The notes under the pieces: model-generated | Database searches by the model: none | The model's input: the letters and a program-made list of their open reading frames with translations, nothing else | What the model was told of the DNA's origin: nothing | Position numbers and translations under genes: made by a program | Shown: one piece after another, positions 36,716-45,266 of the stretch | Numbering within the stretch: the first letter of the stretch is position 1 | How the letters are laid out: every line of letters starts with the position of its first letter | DNA from: Acidobacteriota bacterium | GTDB taxonomy: Bacteria; Acidobacteriota; Terriglobia; UBA7540 | Assembly: GCA_902812465.1 (NCBI GenBank) | Contig: CADDZE010000031.1 | Location: 1 to 45,294 of the forward strand | Reading direction: 5' to 3' | DNA: 45,294 nucleotides

Positions 36716-37351
36716 ATGAACACAAGGGCTTCCCTCGGAGGGCTTTTGGCAGCCTGGCTGGTCCTGGCGGCCGGAGGGGCTGCGGGCCAGACTCGCCAGC
36801 AGGGTCAGGCGGGCGACGCTCCCCAGGCACAGAAGGCGGCGGAGGGCGCGCAAGTTGCCAGTGCTGCACCGCCCGACTACGTCATCAGTCCCGGCGACCA
36901 GCTCGACATCAACGTGTGGAAGGAGCCGGACCTCAGCAGCAAGGTCCCGGTGCGCCCCGACGGGAAGATCTCCATGCCCTTATTGAATGACGTGCAGGCT
37001 GCCGGCTATACGGCCGCAGGATTGGCCTCCGTGATTACCGAGCGGCTGAAGAAGTATCTGGAAAATCCACAGGTGACGGTCATCGTGGCGGGCGTCAACA
37101 GCCAGCACATCTACATCACGGGGGAAGTGAATCATCCCGGAACGTTTCCCCTGCTGCCGGGGATGGACGTGTTGCAAGCTCTCGCCAGCGCCGGCGGACC
37201 CAACCAGTTCGCGAACACCAAGAAGATCTATGTATTGCGTAAGGTTAGTGGAAAGGTCGAGAAGCTTCCCTTCAACTACAAAGAGGCGATGAAGGGGAAT
37301 CTCGAACAAGACGTTATCCTGAAGCCAGGTGACACGATCGTTGTGCCCTAG
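36716..37351 (+). CDS. Polysaccharide export outer-membrane protein (Wza/EpsE-like)
   Basis: Forms or contributes to the outer-membrane channel for EPS export. AAGGAG precedes ATG by nine bases. Residues 1-25 are a signal peptide (LLAAWLVLAAGGAAGQ) without a lipobox Cys, unlike classical Wza lipoproteins. Residues ~53-127 are the polysaccharide export domain (YVISPGDQLDINVWKEPDLS, VPVRPDGKISMPLL) and ~130-211 an SLBB domain (IYITGEVNHPGTFPLLPG, LKPGDTIVVP). It is 211 aa, so short, with one SLBB repeat. The next gene begins ten bases later, so they are cotranscribed. Confidence 0.9.
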   Translation: MNTRASLGGLLAAWLVLAAGGAAGQTRQQGQAGDAPQAQKAAEGAQVASAAPPDYVISPGDQLDINVWKEPDLSSKVPVRPDGKISMPLLNDVQAAGYTAAGLASVITERLKKYLENPQVTVIVAGVNSQHIYITGEVNHPGTFPLLPGMDVLQALASAGGPNQFANTKKIYVLRKVSGKVEKLPFNYKEAMKGNLEQDVILKPGDTIVVP

Positions 37352-37361
37352 GCGGCTTGTT

Positions 37362-38765
37362 ATGAGACGAGGCAGGATCTTAACGGCAGCGATGCTGACC
37401 CTGGGATGGGGATGCGTCGCTTTCGGCCAGCAGACCGAGACGTCTCTGCCGTCTTCCAGGTCCGTGCAGGGAGAGATGGCTGAGGGGCAGACCTCGGAGC
37501 CTGTTCTCCAGCCAGACAATCGGCCCCTTGCGGGAATCGAGGAGATTACGCTGGGGACACTGGGCGAGGGTCGAAGCTACCTTCTGCCAGCCTTCGCCTT
37601 TTCGCAAGCGGCGGACACTAATGCGCCGCTAGTGGGCAACGGAAACCAGAAGTTTGTGACGTTGAGCATTCCCGTCGGCTACGTCGCTCTGAACAAGTCC
37701 AGCGCGAAGCAGCAATTCATGGCCGATTATGTGGGTGGCGGATTTATCTACGAAACGGCTTCGCAGTTTAATGGTTTCTTTCAGCAGTTCGGCTTTTCCG
37801 AGACAGTTAAGGGAAGGCGCGCGCAACTCGAGCTGACGGACCGTCTGACCTACTTGCCGGAGACCGGCTTCGGGTTTGCCGGTGTAGGACTGGCGGGTGC
37901 CGGAGTGCAGCTAGGGTTGGGAGGAACGCTGGGTAATCTCAACCCCTTGTACGGCTCGGAAGGAACAATTTTGACCAACCGGCTGAGCCGGTACAGTAAC
38001 GTAGCTGCGCTCGAAGCTAAGTACGACGTCAGCGGCCGCTCGACCTTGTCCGGGGTCGCAGCCTACGACATCCTCAGCGGCGGCGGCAGAACAGGGTTTA
38101 TCAGCGGGAATGACTTGATCCTCTCAGGGAGCTACGACCGGGCCCTTACCCCCCGCGATACCTTCACCCTGGGTGCATTCGACTCCCAGTTCCATTACGT
38201 CGGGGTGCAGGAATCGATCAACGTCTATGGTGCGCAGATCGGTTACGGACGCCGGGTAACTGGGCGCCTGGCATTTAAGCTGCTCGTGGGCCCTGAATTC
38301 TCGCAGATTACGTTGGGGGGGGCCACCACCCGCCCTCGTGCGAATGCCTTCGGCCAAGCCAGGCTTGAGTACCAGAGGGGGAGGACGAATTTTGCCGCCG
38401 ACTACTTGCAGCACGTAACGCAAGGCTCTGGTGTCTACGCGGGAGCGTATACCTACCGGGCCTCGGGTTTGGCGGGGCGGCAACTATCCCGCGTTTACCA
38501 CGCAGCGCTGAACGTGGGTTACGCGCACAACAAGCCTTTGTACCAAACCGCCCTGACTCCCGGGCCGGCCAACCGAGCCTTTGACTACGAATTTGGCGGC
38601 CTCCGTCTGCAGCGCCCTTTTGGGCACTATACCAGTGCTTTTGTCTACTATGAGTTTCAGCGCCAGACGTCGGATTTGCCGTTTTTTGGGGCCAATGGTC
38701 GGGTTCTAATCCGCCATGTCTTTGGAGCGGGCTTCAGCGTGCATCCTCGCCCTATCGGGCTGTAG
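37362..38765 (+). CDS. EPS-locus outer-membrane beta-barrel protein
   Basis: ATG 37362 begins a signal peptide (RILTAAMLTLGWGCVAFGQ). An upstream in-frame start would overlap the previous gene. After a low-complexity linker (~25-80) the protein is a barrel of perhaps 14-18 strands (FVTLSIPVGYVALNK, AALEAKYDVSGRSTLSGVAA, AFKLLVGPEFSQITLGG, NFAADYLQHVTQGSGVYAG) and ends in ...GAGFSVHPRPIGL. It resembles the PEP-CTERM-associated outer-membrane proteins of EPS loci but I cannot name it exactly. It lies between the export protein and the chain-length protein, consistent with a role in export or anchoring. Confidence 0.72.
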   Translation: MRRGRILTAAMLTLGWGCVAFGQQTETSLPSSRSVQGEMAEGQTSEPVLQPDNRPLAGIEEITLGTLGEGRSYLLPAFAFSQAADTNAPLVGNGNQKFVTLSIPVGYVALNKSSAKQQFMADYVGGGFIYETASQFNGFFQQFGFSETVKGRRAQLELTDRLTYLPETGFGFAGVGLAGAGVQLGLGGTLGNLNPLYGSEGTILTNRLSRYSNVAALEAKYDVSGRSTLSGVAAYDILSGGGRTGFISGNDLILSGSYDRALTPRDTFTLGAFDSQFHYVGVQESINVYGAQIGYGRRVTGRLAFKLLVGPEFSQITLGGATTRPRANAFGQARLEYQRGRTNFAADYLQHVTQGSGVYAGAYTYRASGLAGRQLSRVYHAALNVGYAHNKPLYQTALTPGPANRAFDYEFGGLRLQRPFGHYTSAFVYYEFQRQTSDLPFFGANGRVLIRHVFGAGFSVHPRPIGL

Positions 38766-38815
38766 CGCAGCGGGGCGGCACGGGAACGGAGCGCGTTCGG
38801 CGCCAGGAGGTTGGT

Positions 38816-40384
38816 GTGACTCGAGAGATGACATTTGAAGACTATTGGGCAGCGGTCAAGCGACACCGCTGGACTATCCTGATCCCGACTCTGCTTGGAC
38901 CACTCCTCGGGTATGCTCTCACCTGGTTTTTGACTCCAGAGTACACCTCGACGAGCTTGATCCTGATCGAGCAGCCGAAGGTTCCTTCCAACTATGTGCC
39001 TTCCGTCGCGAGCACCGACTTGTTCACCCGGCTGGCCACGTTGCAGGAGCAGATACTGAGCCGTAACCGCTTGCAGCCTATCATCGAACGCTACGACCTC
39101 TACAAGAGGGAGCGTAAGACCTCCATGGAGGATGCGCTCGCTGAGATGCGCAAGAACATCAGCCTGCTGCCGGAGCAGTTTCAGACTGCCGCCACCACGG
39201 GGCCGGGCGGGAAAACCCTCACGCCACCCCCGCCACCCTCCGCGCGGAGCCAGACGGTGCCGGGTTTTAGCATCAACTACACGGGTTCCAGCCCGGATTT
39301 GGCGCAGAAGGTGTGTGCCGACCTGACAGCGCTGGTGATCGAAGAGAATCTCAAGCAGCGGGAGCAGCAGGCCCAGTCGACCACCGAATTCCTCACCTCC
39401 GCCTTAGACAACGCCAAACAGCGCTTGGATGCCGCGGATGCTAAGCTGGCGCAGTTCAAACGGCAATACCTGGGGGCCATGCCGGACCAGCAGCAGAGCA
39501 ATTTGCAAATGCTGGCCGCGCTGAATACGCAGCTCGGAGCGGTGACGGACGCCTTGACACGCGCCCAGCAGGGGAAGCACCTGGCTGAGTCCATGCTGGA
39601 GCAGGAGCTTCAGGCTTGGCGGGCAAGCAAGTCAGGGAATAATCCCCAGGCCATGCAGCAGGATCTGGCCAAGATGCAGGAAGCGCTGGTGACGCTGCAG
39701 GCGCGCTATACTCCGGACCATCCTGATGTCATCAAGCTCAAGAACGATATTGAGAAGCTAAAGAAGGCGATTGCGGAACAGCAGGCTTCCGGCACGAAGG
39801 CCTCGGTCGACGCCGGCAGCGCTGACAGCGGCATCGAGCCGCCCCAAATACAGAAGTTGCGCGCCGAGATCGCCGCTGCCGAAGCCGAAATTCGCGGCAA
39901 GACTCGCCAGCAGGAAGACATCCAGCGGCGAATCAACGCCGTGGAAGCGCGTCTGCAGCTGAGCCCCGTTGTGGAACAACAATATAAGGATTTGACTCGG
40001 GGGTACGACGAGGCGCTGAAGCTGTACGACGAGTTGCTGGCTAAGCGGAGCGAATCCGAAATGTCCACTGAGCTGGAGCGCCGCCAGGAAGGTGAGGTTT
40101 TTGAAGTATTGGACGCCGCCAGCCTTCCCGATTCGCCCTCGTTTCCTATCTGGTGGCAGTTCGTTCTGGGCGGGCTGGGCGCAGGCTTGATGATTGGGTG
40201 CGGCATCGCCCTGCTGCGGCAATTGGGCGACAAGTGCATCCGCGACGAGCGGGACATCGAGTTCTACTTGCAGTTGCCCACCCTGGCCTTGCTCCCGGTG
40301 GTGGACATCGGGAACGGCCGGCGGGGGCGTTTGAAGCCGCCGCGTCGTCAGGAGGCGCTGCCGGGCGAAGTACTGAAGGCTTAG
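38816..40384 (+). CDS. Polysaccharide chain-length determinant / co-polymerase (Wzz, GumC-like)
   Basis: Inner-membrane protein controlling polymer length and linking synthesis to export. GTG 38816 follows AGGAGG; ATG 38828 is an alternative. One membrane span lies at ~residues 20-38 (WTILIPTLLGPLLGYALTWF) within the Wzz domain (FEDYWAAVKRHR, EYTSTSLILIEQPK). Residues ~170-420 are a long coiled coil (TTEFLTSALDNAKQRLDAAD, NDIEKLKKAIAEQQ). A second span lies at ~445-467 (WWQFVLGGLGAGLMIGCGIA) with a short cytoplasmic tail. There is no kinase domain, which is supplied separately by the gene at 41351. It corresponds to the XrtA-type chain-length determinant of PEP-CTERM-like loci. Confidence 0.92.
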   Translation: MTREMTFEDYWAAVKRHRWTILIPTLLGPLLGYALTWFLTPEYTSTSLILIEQPKVPSNYVPSVASTDLFTRLATLQEQILSRNRLQPIIERYDLYKRERKTSMEDALAEMRKNISLLPEQFQTAATTGPGGKTLTPPPPPSARSQTVPGFSINYTGSSPDLAQKVCADLTALVIEENLKQREQQAQSTTEFLTSALDNAKQRLDAADAKLAQFKRQYLGAMPDQQQSNLQMLAALNTQLGAVTDALTRAQQGKHLAESMLEQELQAWRASKSGNNPQAMQQDLAKMQEALVTLQARYTPDHPDVIKLKNDIEKLKKAIAEQQASGTKASVDAGSADSGIEPPQIQKLRAEIAAAEAEIRGKTRQQEDIQRRINAVEARLQLSPVVEQQYKDLTRGYDEALKLYDELLAKRSESEMSTELERRQEGEVFEVLDAASLPDSPSFPIWWQFVLGGLGAGLMIGCGIALLRQLGDKCIRDERDIEFYLQLPTLALLPVVDIGNGRRGRLKPPRRQEALPGEVLKA

Positions 40385-40400
40385 GGAGCATCAAAACGCT

Positions 40401-41324
40401 ATGTACAAGAAGTTCTTCGGGCTCCGCGAAAATCCGTTCAATGTGAGTCCGGACCCGCGATACTTGTTTAACACTCGGCATACGGAAGAGGCGCTGTCCT
40501 GCCTGACGTATGGCATCCAGAACCGGCGAGGCTTTGTACTGTTGACGGGAGAGGTGGGAACGGGCAAGACCACTCTGGTGAATAAACTGCTCGAGTGGCT
40601 GCATCGTCAGGGGCTTCCTACGGCCTTCATTTTTAATTCGCGCTTGAGCGTAGCTCAGTTCTTTGACTTTATGATGGCCGACTTCGGCATTCCCTGTGAG
40701 TCGCGCCTGAAGAGCCAGGTCCTGCTTCGGCTCAACCAATGGTTGCTTGAGCGGTATCGGGCCGGCGAGACAGCCGTGCTGATCGTGGACGAAGCGCAAA
40801 ACCTGTCCCCCCAGGTGCTGGAGGAGATCCGGCTCCTAACCAACCTAGAGACGTATACGGAGAAGCTCCTGCAAATTATCCTGTCAGGACAGCCGGAGCT
40901 GGATATCAAGCTGAGGCAACCCGAACTTCGTCAGTTGCGCCAACGGATCACCTTGCGATGCAAGACGTATCCTTTGACGCTCGAGGAGACGTCCGGCTAT
41001 ATTGCGGCGCGACTGCGGGTGGCGGGTGGAGACGGCCAAACCATCTTCTTGCCGGAGACGGTGGCGGTCATCCACAAATACTCGCGCGGCATTCCGCGCG
41101 TCATTAACCTGCTATGCGAGCACGCGTTGATCAGCGCGTTCGTCGACCAGCAGAAGACGGTTCCTCCCGAGACGGTGGAAGCAGTAGCCCAGGAGTTCGA
41201 ACTTCATGAAGTGTCGCCCGTCGCTGCCCCGGCGCCGGCTTCAGTCGCCGACGAGAATGCGCGCCTGACGGAGGCCATCCAAAACTTGGCAACCTTAATG
41301 GACCGGCTGCACCGCCCGGAGTAG
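40401..41324 (+). CDS. EPS-locus secretion ATPase (TIGR03015-like, ExeA/GspA-type AAA)
   Basis: A member of the AAA ATPases found beside PEP-CTERM EPS genes, related to the peptidoglycan-binding GspA/ExeA proteins. AGGGAG lies 12 bases before ATG 40401, 16 bases after the Wzz stop. The N-terminus YKKFFGLRENPFNVSPDPRY is the family signature. Walker A GEVGTGKTT is at ~50-58 and Walker B VLIVDEAQNL at ~126-135. A winged-helix-like region follows (EETSGYIAARLRVAG, IHKYSRGIPRVINLLCEHA). A short Ala/Pro-rich tail ends in a coiled coil (ENARLTEAIQNLATLMDRL). The probable role is energising or organising EPS assembly; the exact function of the family is unproven. Confidence 0.92.
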   Translation: MYKKFFGLRENPFNVSPDPRYLFNTRHTEEALSCLTYGIQNRRGFVLLTGEVGTGKTTLVNKLLEWLHRQGLPTAFIFNSRLSVAQFFDFMMADFGIPCESRLKSQVLLRLNQWLLERYRAGETAVLIVDEAQNLSPQVLEEIRLLTNLETYTEKLLQIILSGQPELDIKLRQPELRQLRQRITLRCKTYPLTLEETSGYIAARLRVAGGDGQTIFLPETVAVIHKYSRGIPRVINLLCEHALISAFVDQQKTVPPETVEAVAQEFELHEVSPVAAPAPASVADENARLTEAIQNLATLMDRLHRPE

Positions 41325-41350
41325 GTCGGATCCACTGAGAAAGGGAGTTT

Positions 41351-42253
41351 ATGAGCCGCATTCACGATGCGTTAAAGAAGGCCGAACTGGAGAGAGCTGA
41401 GGTGCCCGCACCGGAGTCGCCGGAGCCTGCCTTGCCAGCCAATCCGGCCAGGACGGAAGTTGCTGATCACGATGCGCTGGGCATGGACAGTCCGCTCGAA
41501 CCTCTCACCATGCAGGGTCTCGAAAAACGCTGCTCCAAGGCAGTGTGGAAGCCGGATCCCAAGGCGGTCTTATTCCTGGATCCTAAGGATCAGTCGCCCG
41601 GCACTGAGGAATTTCGCGCTCTTCGGTCGCGACTGTACCAAATTCGTGACCGGCAGCCCTTGCAGACGCTTTTAATTGCTAGCGCTCTGCCGCGCGAGGG
41701 TAAGACATTCGTGGCCGTCAACCTTGCTCAAGTGATCGTGCAGCAACGGGGTCGGCGGGTTCTGCTGATTGACAGTGACCTTCGCCTGTCGCAAGCCCAT
41801 CGGTTGCTGGGAGCCCCGGGCACACCGGGTCTGACCGAGTATCTGCGCGGTGAAGCGGAGCCGCTGAGCATCATGCAGCGGGGGCCGCAAGACAACCTCT
41901 ACTTTATACCCGGCGGGGGGCCGGTCCCGAATCCCGCCGAACTGATTGGCAACGGGCGCCTTCGCTTGTTGCTCCACCGAATGGCCCCGCTTTTTGACTG
42001 GATCATTCTGGACTCGCCACCAGCCGTTCCCGTCACGGACGCCAGCCTTCTCGCCGAAATGTGTGATGGCGTGCTTCTGGTAGTCCGTGCAAATTCGACC
42101 CCCTTTCCCTTGAGCCAGAAGGGCTGCCAGCAGTTCCAGGAGAAGCAGCTCGTCGGCGCTGTGCTGAACCGGGTATCGCCCGGAGCGACTTACAGCGCGT
42201 ATTATTACGGATACGGTTCGGCAGCGGGCCGGGATAGCAAGAATCTCAAGTAA
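41351..42253 (+). CDS. Cytoplasmic tyrosine autokinase of the EPS locus (CpsD/CapB/TIGR03018-like)
   Basis: A BY-kinase that regulates EPS polymerisation by cycles of tyrosine phosphorylation together with the Wzz-like partner. AAGGGAG precedes ATG 41351. An N-terminal linker (1-80) contains MSRIHDALKKAELER, the typical start of this subfamily. Walker A is SALPREGKT (~111-119), Walker A' VLLIDSDLR (~137-145), and Walker B WIILDSPPA (~217-225). The C-terminus carries a tyrosine cluster TYSAYYYGYG (~279-288), the expected autophosphorylation sites. It is cotranscribed with the ATPase (26-base gap) and followed by a 190-base gap before the sulfate-activation genes. Confidence 0.93.
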   Translation: MSRIHDALKKAELERAEVPAPESPEPALPANPARTEVADHDALGMDSPLEPLTMQGLEKRCSKAVWKPDPKAVLFLDPKDQSPGTEEFRALRSRLYQIRDRQPLQTLLIASALPREGKTFVAVNLAQVIVQQRGRRVLLIDSDLRLSQAHRLLGAPGTPGLTEYLRGEAEPLSIMQRGPQDNLYFIPGGGPVPNPAELIGNGRLRLLLHRMAPLFDWIILDSPPAVPVTDASLLAEMCDGVLLVVRANSTPFPLSQKGCQQFQEKQLVGAVLNRVSPGATYSAYYYGYGSAAGRDSKNLK

Positions 42254-42444
42254 CCGGCTCGCTGCGGGGGGTCGCCCGCGCGCACAGCGCCTGACTGCAG
42301 CCCACGATGGCCCGGCTGGTCATGCGGAGCTACACCGTCGCCTGCTCACGGCGTCCCCCCAACAGCTGGCCTGAGATTAGGCAGCCTCGGGTCGCACGGG
42401 CGGCCGGAGCAAAAGCCAATATCAGATCAAGGAGAAGCTTGCTG

Positions 42445-44205
42445 ATGCAGGATCGTTTGATCGCCCCACACGGAGGGACACTGGTCAATCTCATGGCTCA
42501 CCCCGCGCGCGCCCAGGAGCTGCGCGCTCATTCGCGAGAGTGGCCATCCTGGGACCTCACTCCCCGACAGTTGTGTGATCTCGAGCTTTTGCTTAACGGC
42601 GGCTTCTCCCCCTTGCGCGGCTTCATGAATCGCCGGGACTATGAGAGCGTATGCCGTGAGATGCACCTGTCCAACGGACTGCTGTGGCCGATCCCGATCA
42701 CTCTGGATGTGACGGAAGAGTTCGCCAGGTCCCTTGCCCCTGGCACGATGGTGGCTCTCCGTGATCCGGAGGGGGTGATGCTGGCTGCCCTGCACGTAGA
42801 GGAAGTCTGGCAGCCTGACCGCGAGGCCGAAGCGAACTTGGTTTTCAAGACGCACAGCGCTTTGCACCCGGGCGTGGCTTATCTGCGCAACCAAACACAC
42901 CCCTTTTACGTGGGCGGGCAGCTTGAGGGCGTCGAACTGCCGCGGCACTATGACTTTCGCCCGCTGCGGCTGACACCGGCCGAGTTGCGCGCTGAGTTCG
43001 TGCGCCTCGGGTGGCGGCGTGTGGTTGCTTTCCAGACCCGCAATCCCATGCACCGCGCTCACCAGGAGCTGACGCTTCGGGCGGCCAAGCAGGTGGAGGC
43101 CAATCTGCTTATTAATCCCAGCGTGGGCATGACCAAGCCAGGCGATGTGGAGTACTACGTTCGCGTCCGTTGCTATCAGGCTTTGTTGTCCCGCTATCCC
43201 AAGGACACCGTCAAGCTCAATTTGTTGCCGCTGGCCATGCGCATGGCAGGCCCACGTGAAGCCTTGTGGCACGCCATCATCCGCAAGAACTATGGCTGCA
43301 GCCACTTCATCGTAGGCCGCGATCACGCCGGTCCTGGAAAGGACGAGCACGGCAAGCCATTCTACGGGCCTTATGAAGCTCAGGAGCTGCTGCGTCAGCA
43401 CGAGAAAGAGATTGGCGTTACCATGGTCCCCTTCCAGATGATGGTCTATCTTGAAAGCGAGGACCGCTACGTCCCAGAGAACGAAGTGCCACCAGGCGCT
43501 CGAGTCCTGAACATTTCCGGCACGGAGCTGCGTCGCCGGTTGCAAGAGGGCCGCGAGATTCCGTCCTGGTTTACTTTTCCGGACGTCGTGCGCGAGCTGC
43601 AGCGCAGCTATCCGCCCCGCCACAAGCAGGGATTCACGGTCTTCTTCACGGGTCTGTCCGGATCAGGCAAATCGACCATTGCCAACGTTCTGCGCGTGAA
43701 GTTCCTCGAGATGGGAGGACGGCCGGTGACGCTGCTGGACGGCGACATTGTTCGCAAGCACCTGTCCTCAGAACTGGGATTTTCCCGCGAGCATCGCGAC
43801 ATCAACATCCGCCGCATCGGCTTTGTGGCTTCGGAGATCACCAAGAACGGGGGCATTGCCATCTGCGCTCCCATCGCTCCTTACGACGCGATTCGAAAGG
43901 AGGTACGCGCTATGATCCAGCCGCTCGGTGGTTTCATCCTCGTGTATCTAAAAACGCCGCTCGAGACCTGCGAAGCGCGGGATCGCAAGGGGCTCTATGC
44001 CAAAGCGCGAGCCGGGCTGATCCAGCAATTCACCGGCATTTCCGATCCGTATGAGGAGCCCGACGACGCTGAAGTGGTCATCGATACCACCGATCTCACG
44101 CCGGAAGAGGCAGCACATGAGATTTTCCTGCACCTCGAGCGCGAAGGATTTATTGGGGCCAGCCTATCCGAAAACGAACTATCGTCCTCGGGTCGGTCAC
44201 TCTAA
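42445..44205 (+). CDS. Bifunctional ATP sulfurylase / APS kinase (PAPS synthesis)
   Basis: Converts sulfate and ATP to APS and then to PAPS. ATG 42445 follows AAGGAGAAG at seven bases; an earlier in-frame ATG at 42307 gives an Arg-rich extension without family match. The 586-aa product has an N-terminal PUA-like region (~1-180), the sulfurylase catalytic domain with QTRNPMHRAH (~197-206) and GRDHAGPG (~291-298), and the APS kinase with P-loop GLSGSGKST (~403-411), DGDIVRKHL and the FSREHRDINIRRIGF block. Both active sites are complete, as in fused Sat-CysC enzymes. The stop overlaps the start of cysQ by one base (TAATG), so the pair is translationally coupled. Its position after the EPS genes suggests sulfation; no sulfotransferase or cysH gene is in view. 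Confidence 0.93.
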   Translation: MQDRLIAPHGGTLVNLMAHPARAQELRAHSREWPSWDLTPRQLCDLELLLNGGFSPLRGFMNRRDYESVCREMHLSNGLLWPIPITLDVTEEFARSLAPGTMVALRDPEGVMLAALHVEEVWQPDREAEANLVFKTHSALHPGVAYLRNQTHPFYVGGQLEGVELPRHYDFRPLRLTPAELRAEFVRLGWRRVVAFQTRNPMHRAHQELTLRAAKQVEANLLINPSVGMTKPGDVEYYVRVRCYQALLSRYPKDTVKLNLLPLAMRMAGPREALWHAIIRKNYGCSHFIVGRDHAGPGKDEHGKPFYGPYEAQELLRQHEKEIGVTMVPFQMMVYLESEDRYVPENEVPPGARVLNISGTELRRRLQEGREIPSWFTFPDVVRELQRSYPPRHKQGFTVFFTGLSGSGKSTIANVLRVKFLEMGGRPVTLLDGDIVRKHLSSELGFSREHRDINIRRIGFVASEITKNGGIAICAPIAPYDAIRKEVRAMIQPLGGFILVYLKTPLETCEARDRKGLYAKARAGLIQQFTGISDPYEEPDDAEVVIDTTDLTPEEAAHEIFLHLEREGFIGASLSENELSSSGRSL

Positions 44206-45011
44206 TGGGCACCCTTGCTGCGGACGAAACCTTGCAGCGGATCCTCCAGGCGCTCGAGGCGGCGCGCCGTGTGCTTGCCTCCTTCACGCCCGGGGCGGTC
44301 AGCACCGAGTACAAGGCGGGCCGCGACCCCGTCACCGAGGCGGACCGCGCCGTCAATCAGGTGCTGCGCGAGTTCCTGGTGCGTGACGGTGAAGGCTGGC
44401 TCTCCGAAGAAAGCGCGGATGACCCTTCACGCCTAACCCTGCAACACGTCTGGATTGTCGACCCCCTGGATGGCACGCGCGAATTCGTGGAAGGCATTCC
44501 GGAGTGGTGCGTCTCGGTGGCGAAGGTGGAGAACGGGCGGGCGGTGGCCGGGGGCATCTTGAATCCGGCCACGGGTGAGCTGTTCCTGGGCTCGACGGCC
44601 ACAGGAGTTACCTACAATGGCGTGCACGTGCGAGCGAGCCTTCGCTCGACCTTAGACGGCGCACTCGTCCTCGGCAGCCGCAGTGAAGTGACGCGCGGGG
44701 AATGGGCTCGCTTCGAGGACGCTCCCTTTGTCCTCAAGCCCATGGGCTCGGTAGCCTACAAGCTGGCGTGCGTGGCCGCCGGCCTCGCCGATGCCACCTG
44801 GACCCTCGTTCCCAAGCATGAATGGGACGTCGCCGCTGGTGCGGCGCTGGTGCTGGCCGGCGGCGGATTCGTACTCACCCTCGACAACGCGGTGCCTACC
44901 TTCAATAATCCCGATGCTCTCCTGACCGGTTTGATCGCCGGTGGTCCGCGGATGCGAGAGCCCATCGAGTCGTTCTTACGCCCCTACATGGTGGTTGCCG
45001 GTCGGCCTTAG
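44205..45011 (+). CDS. cysQ: 3'(2'),5'-bisphosphate nucleotidase CysQ (inositol monophosphatase family)
   Basis: Removes the 3'-phosphate of PAP (or PAPS), relieving product inhibition of sulfotransferases and recycling AMP. The metal-binding residues of the IMPase fold are visible: E46/D47 region in DPVTEADRAVN, E68-E69 in GWLSEESADD, D86-P-L-D89-G-T in the motif IVDPLDGTREF (~84-94), and W207-D208 in KHEWDVAAG. The length of 268 aa is typical. Translation starts within the stop of the sulfurylase/kinase gene (TAATG), giving a fixed PAPS-synthesis plus PAP-removal pair. A plain inositol phosphatase function cannot be excluded, but the context favours CysQ. Confidence 0.88.
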   Translation: MGTLAADETLQRILQALEAARRVLASFTPGAVSTEYKAGRDPVTEADRAVNQVLREFLVRDGEGWLSEESADDPSRLTLQHVWIVDPLDGTREFVEGIPEWCVSVAKVENGRAVAGGILNPATGELFLGSTATGVTYNGVHVRASLRSTLDGALVLGSRSEVTRGEWARFEDAPFVLKPMGSVAYKLACVAAGLADATWTLVPKHEWDVAAGAALVLAGGGFVLTLDNAVPTFNNPDALLTGLIAGGPRMREPIESFLRPYMVVAGRP

Positions 45012-45219
45012 CCTGCGATGTCGATCCCAAGGTGCTGGGGGGCGTGGCCCAAACTTCAATCAGTTCGCCAGCGGGTCCTCGCTTAACCAGCTTCCGCCCG
45101 GCTGGCGCAAAAGAATCTTCTTCATACGCCCAGCAGGATGAAACAACTCAGGTCAAGTCTTGTTCTCAGCACGGGAAGATGTCCGGTTTTTATAGCCCAT
45201 GATCTGTTTGGTTTTTCTT
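45012..45219. other. Intergenic, no gene recognised
   Basis: About 210 bases after cysQ. Short frames only. No clear terminator is seen right after the stop; the first structured element is the imperfect hairpin at 45220. Confidence 0.4.
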
Positions 45220-45266
45220 TGCCGCTAGCCGAAGGAGCCCGTAGGGCGACTGAGGTTAGCGGCAAC
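45220..45266. repeat. Large imperfect hairpin with an inner stem
   Basis: TTGCCGCTAGCC (45220-45231) pairs with GGTTAGCGGCAA (45255-45266) through 12 positions, one G-T pair, and encloses a smaller GCCC-GTA-GGGC stem. It is more elaborate than a simple terminator and is preceded by a T-rich stretch rather than followed by one, so on the minus strand it would be followed by AAAGAAAAACC. It may be a repeat element or an RNA structure. Confidence 0.45.

Noticed and set aside
42307-42444. Upstream ATG of the ATP sulfurylase/APS kinase
   Set aside because: The added 46 residues are Arg/Ser/Pro-rich and unlike any sulfurylase, while ATG 42445 has a good ribosome site.
42427-43623. Long minus-strand open frame (398 aa) opposite the ATP sulfurylase gene
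   Set aside because: It is antisense to conserved catalytic motifs and has no recognisable domain.
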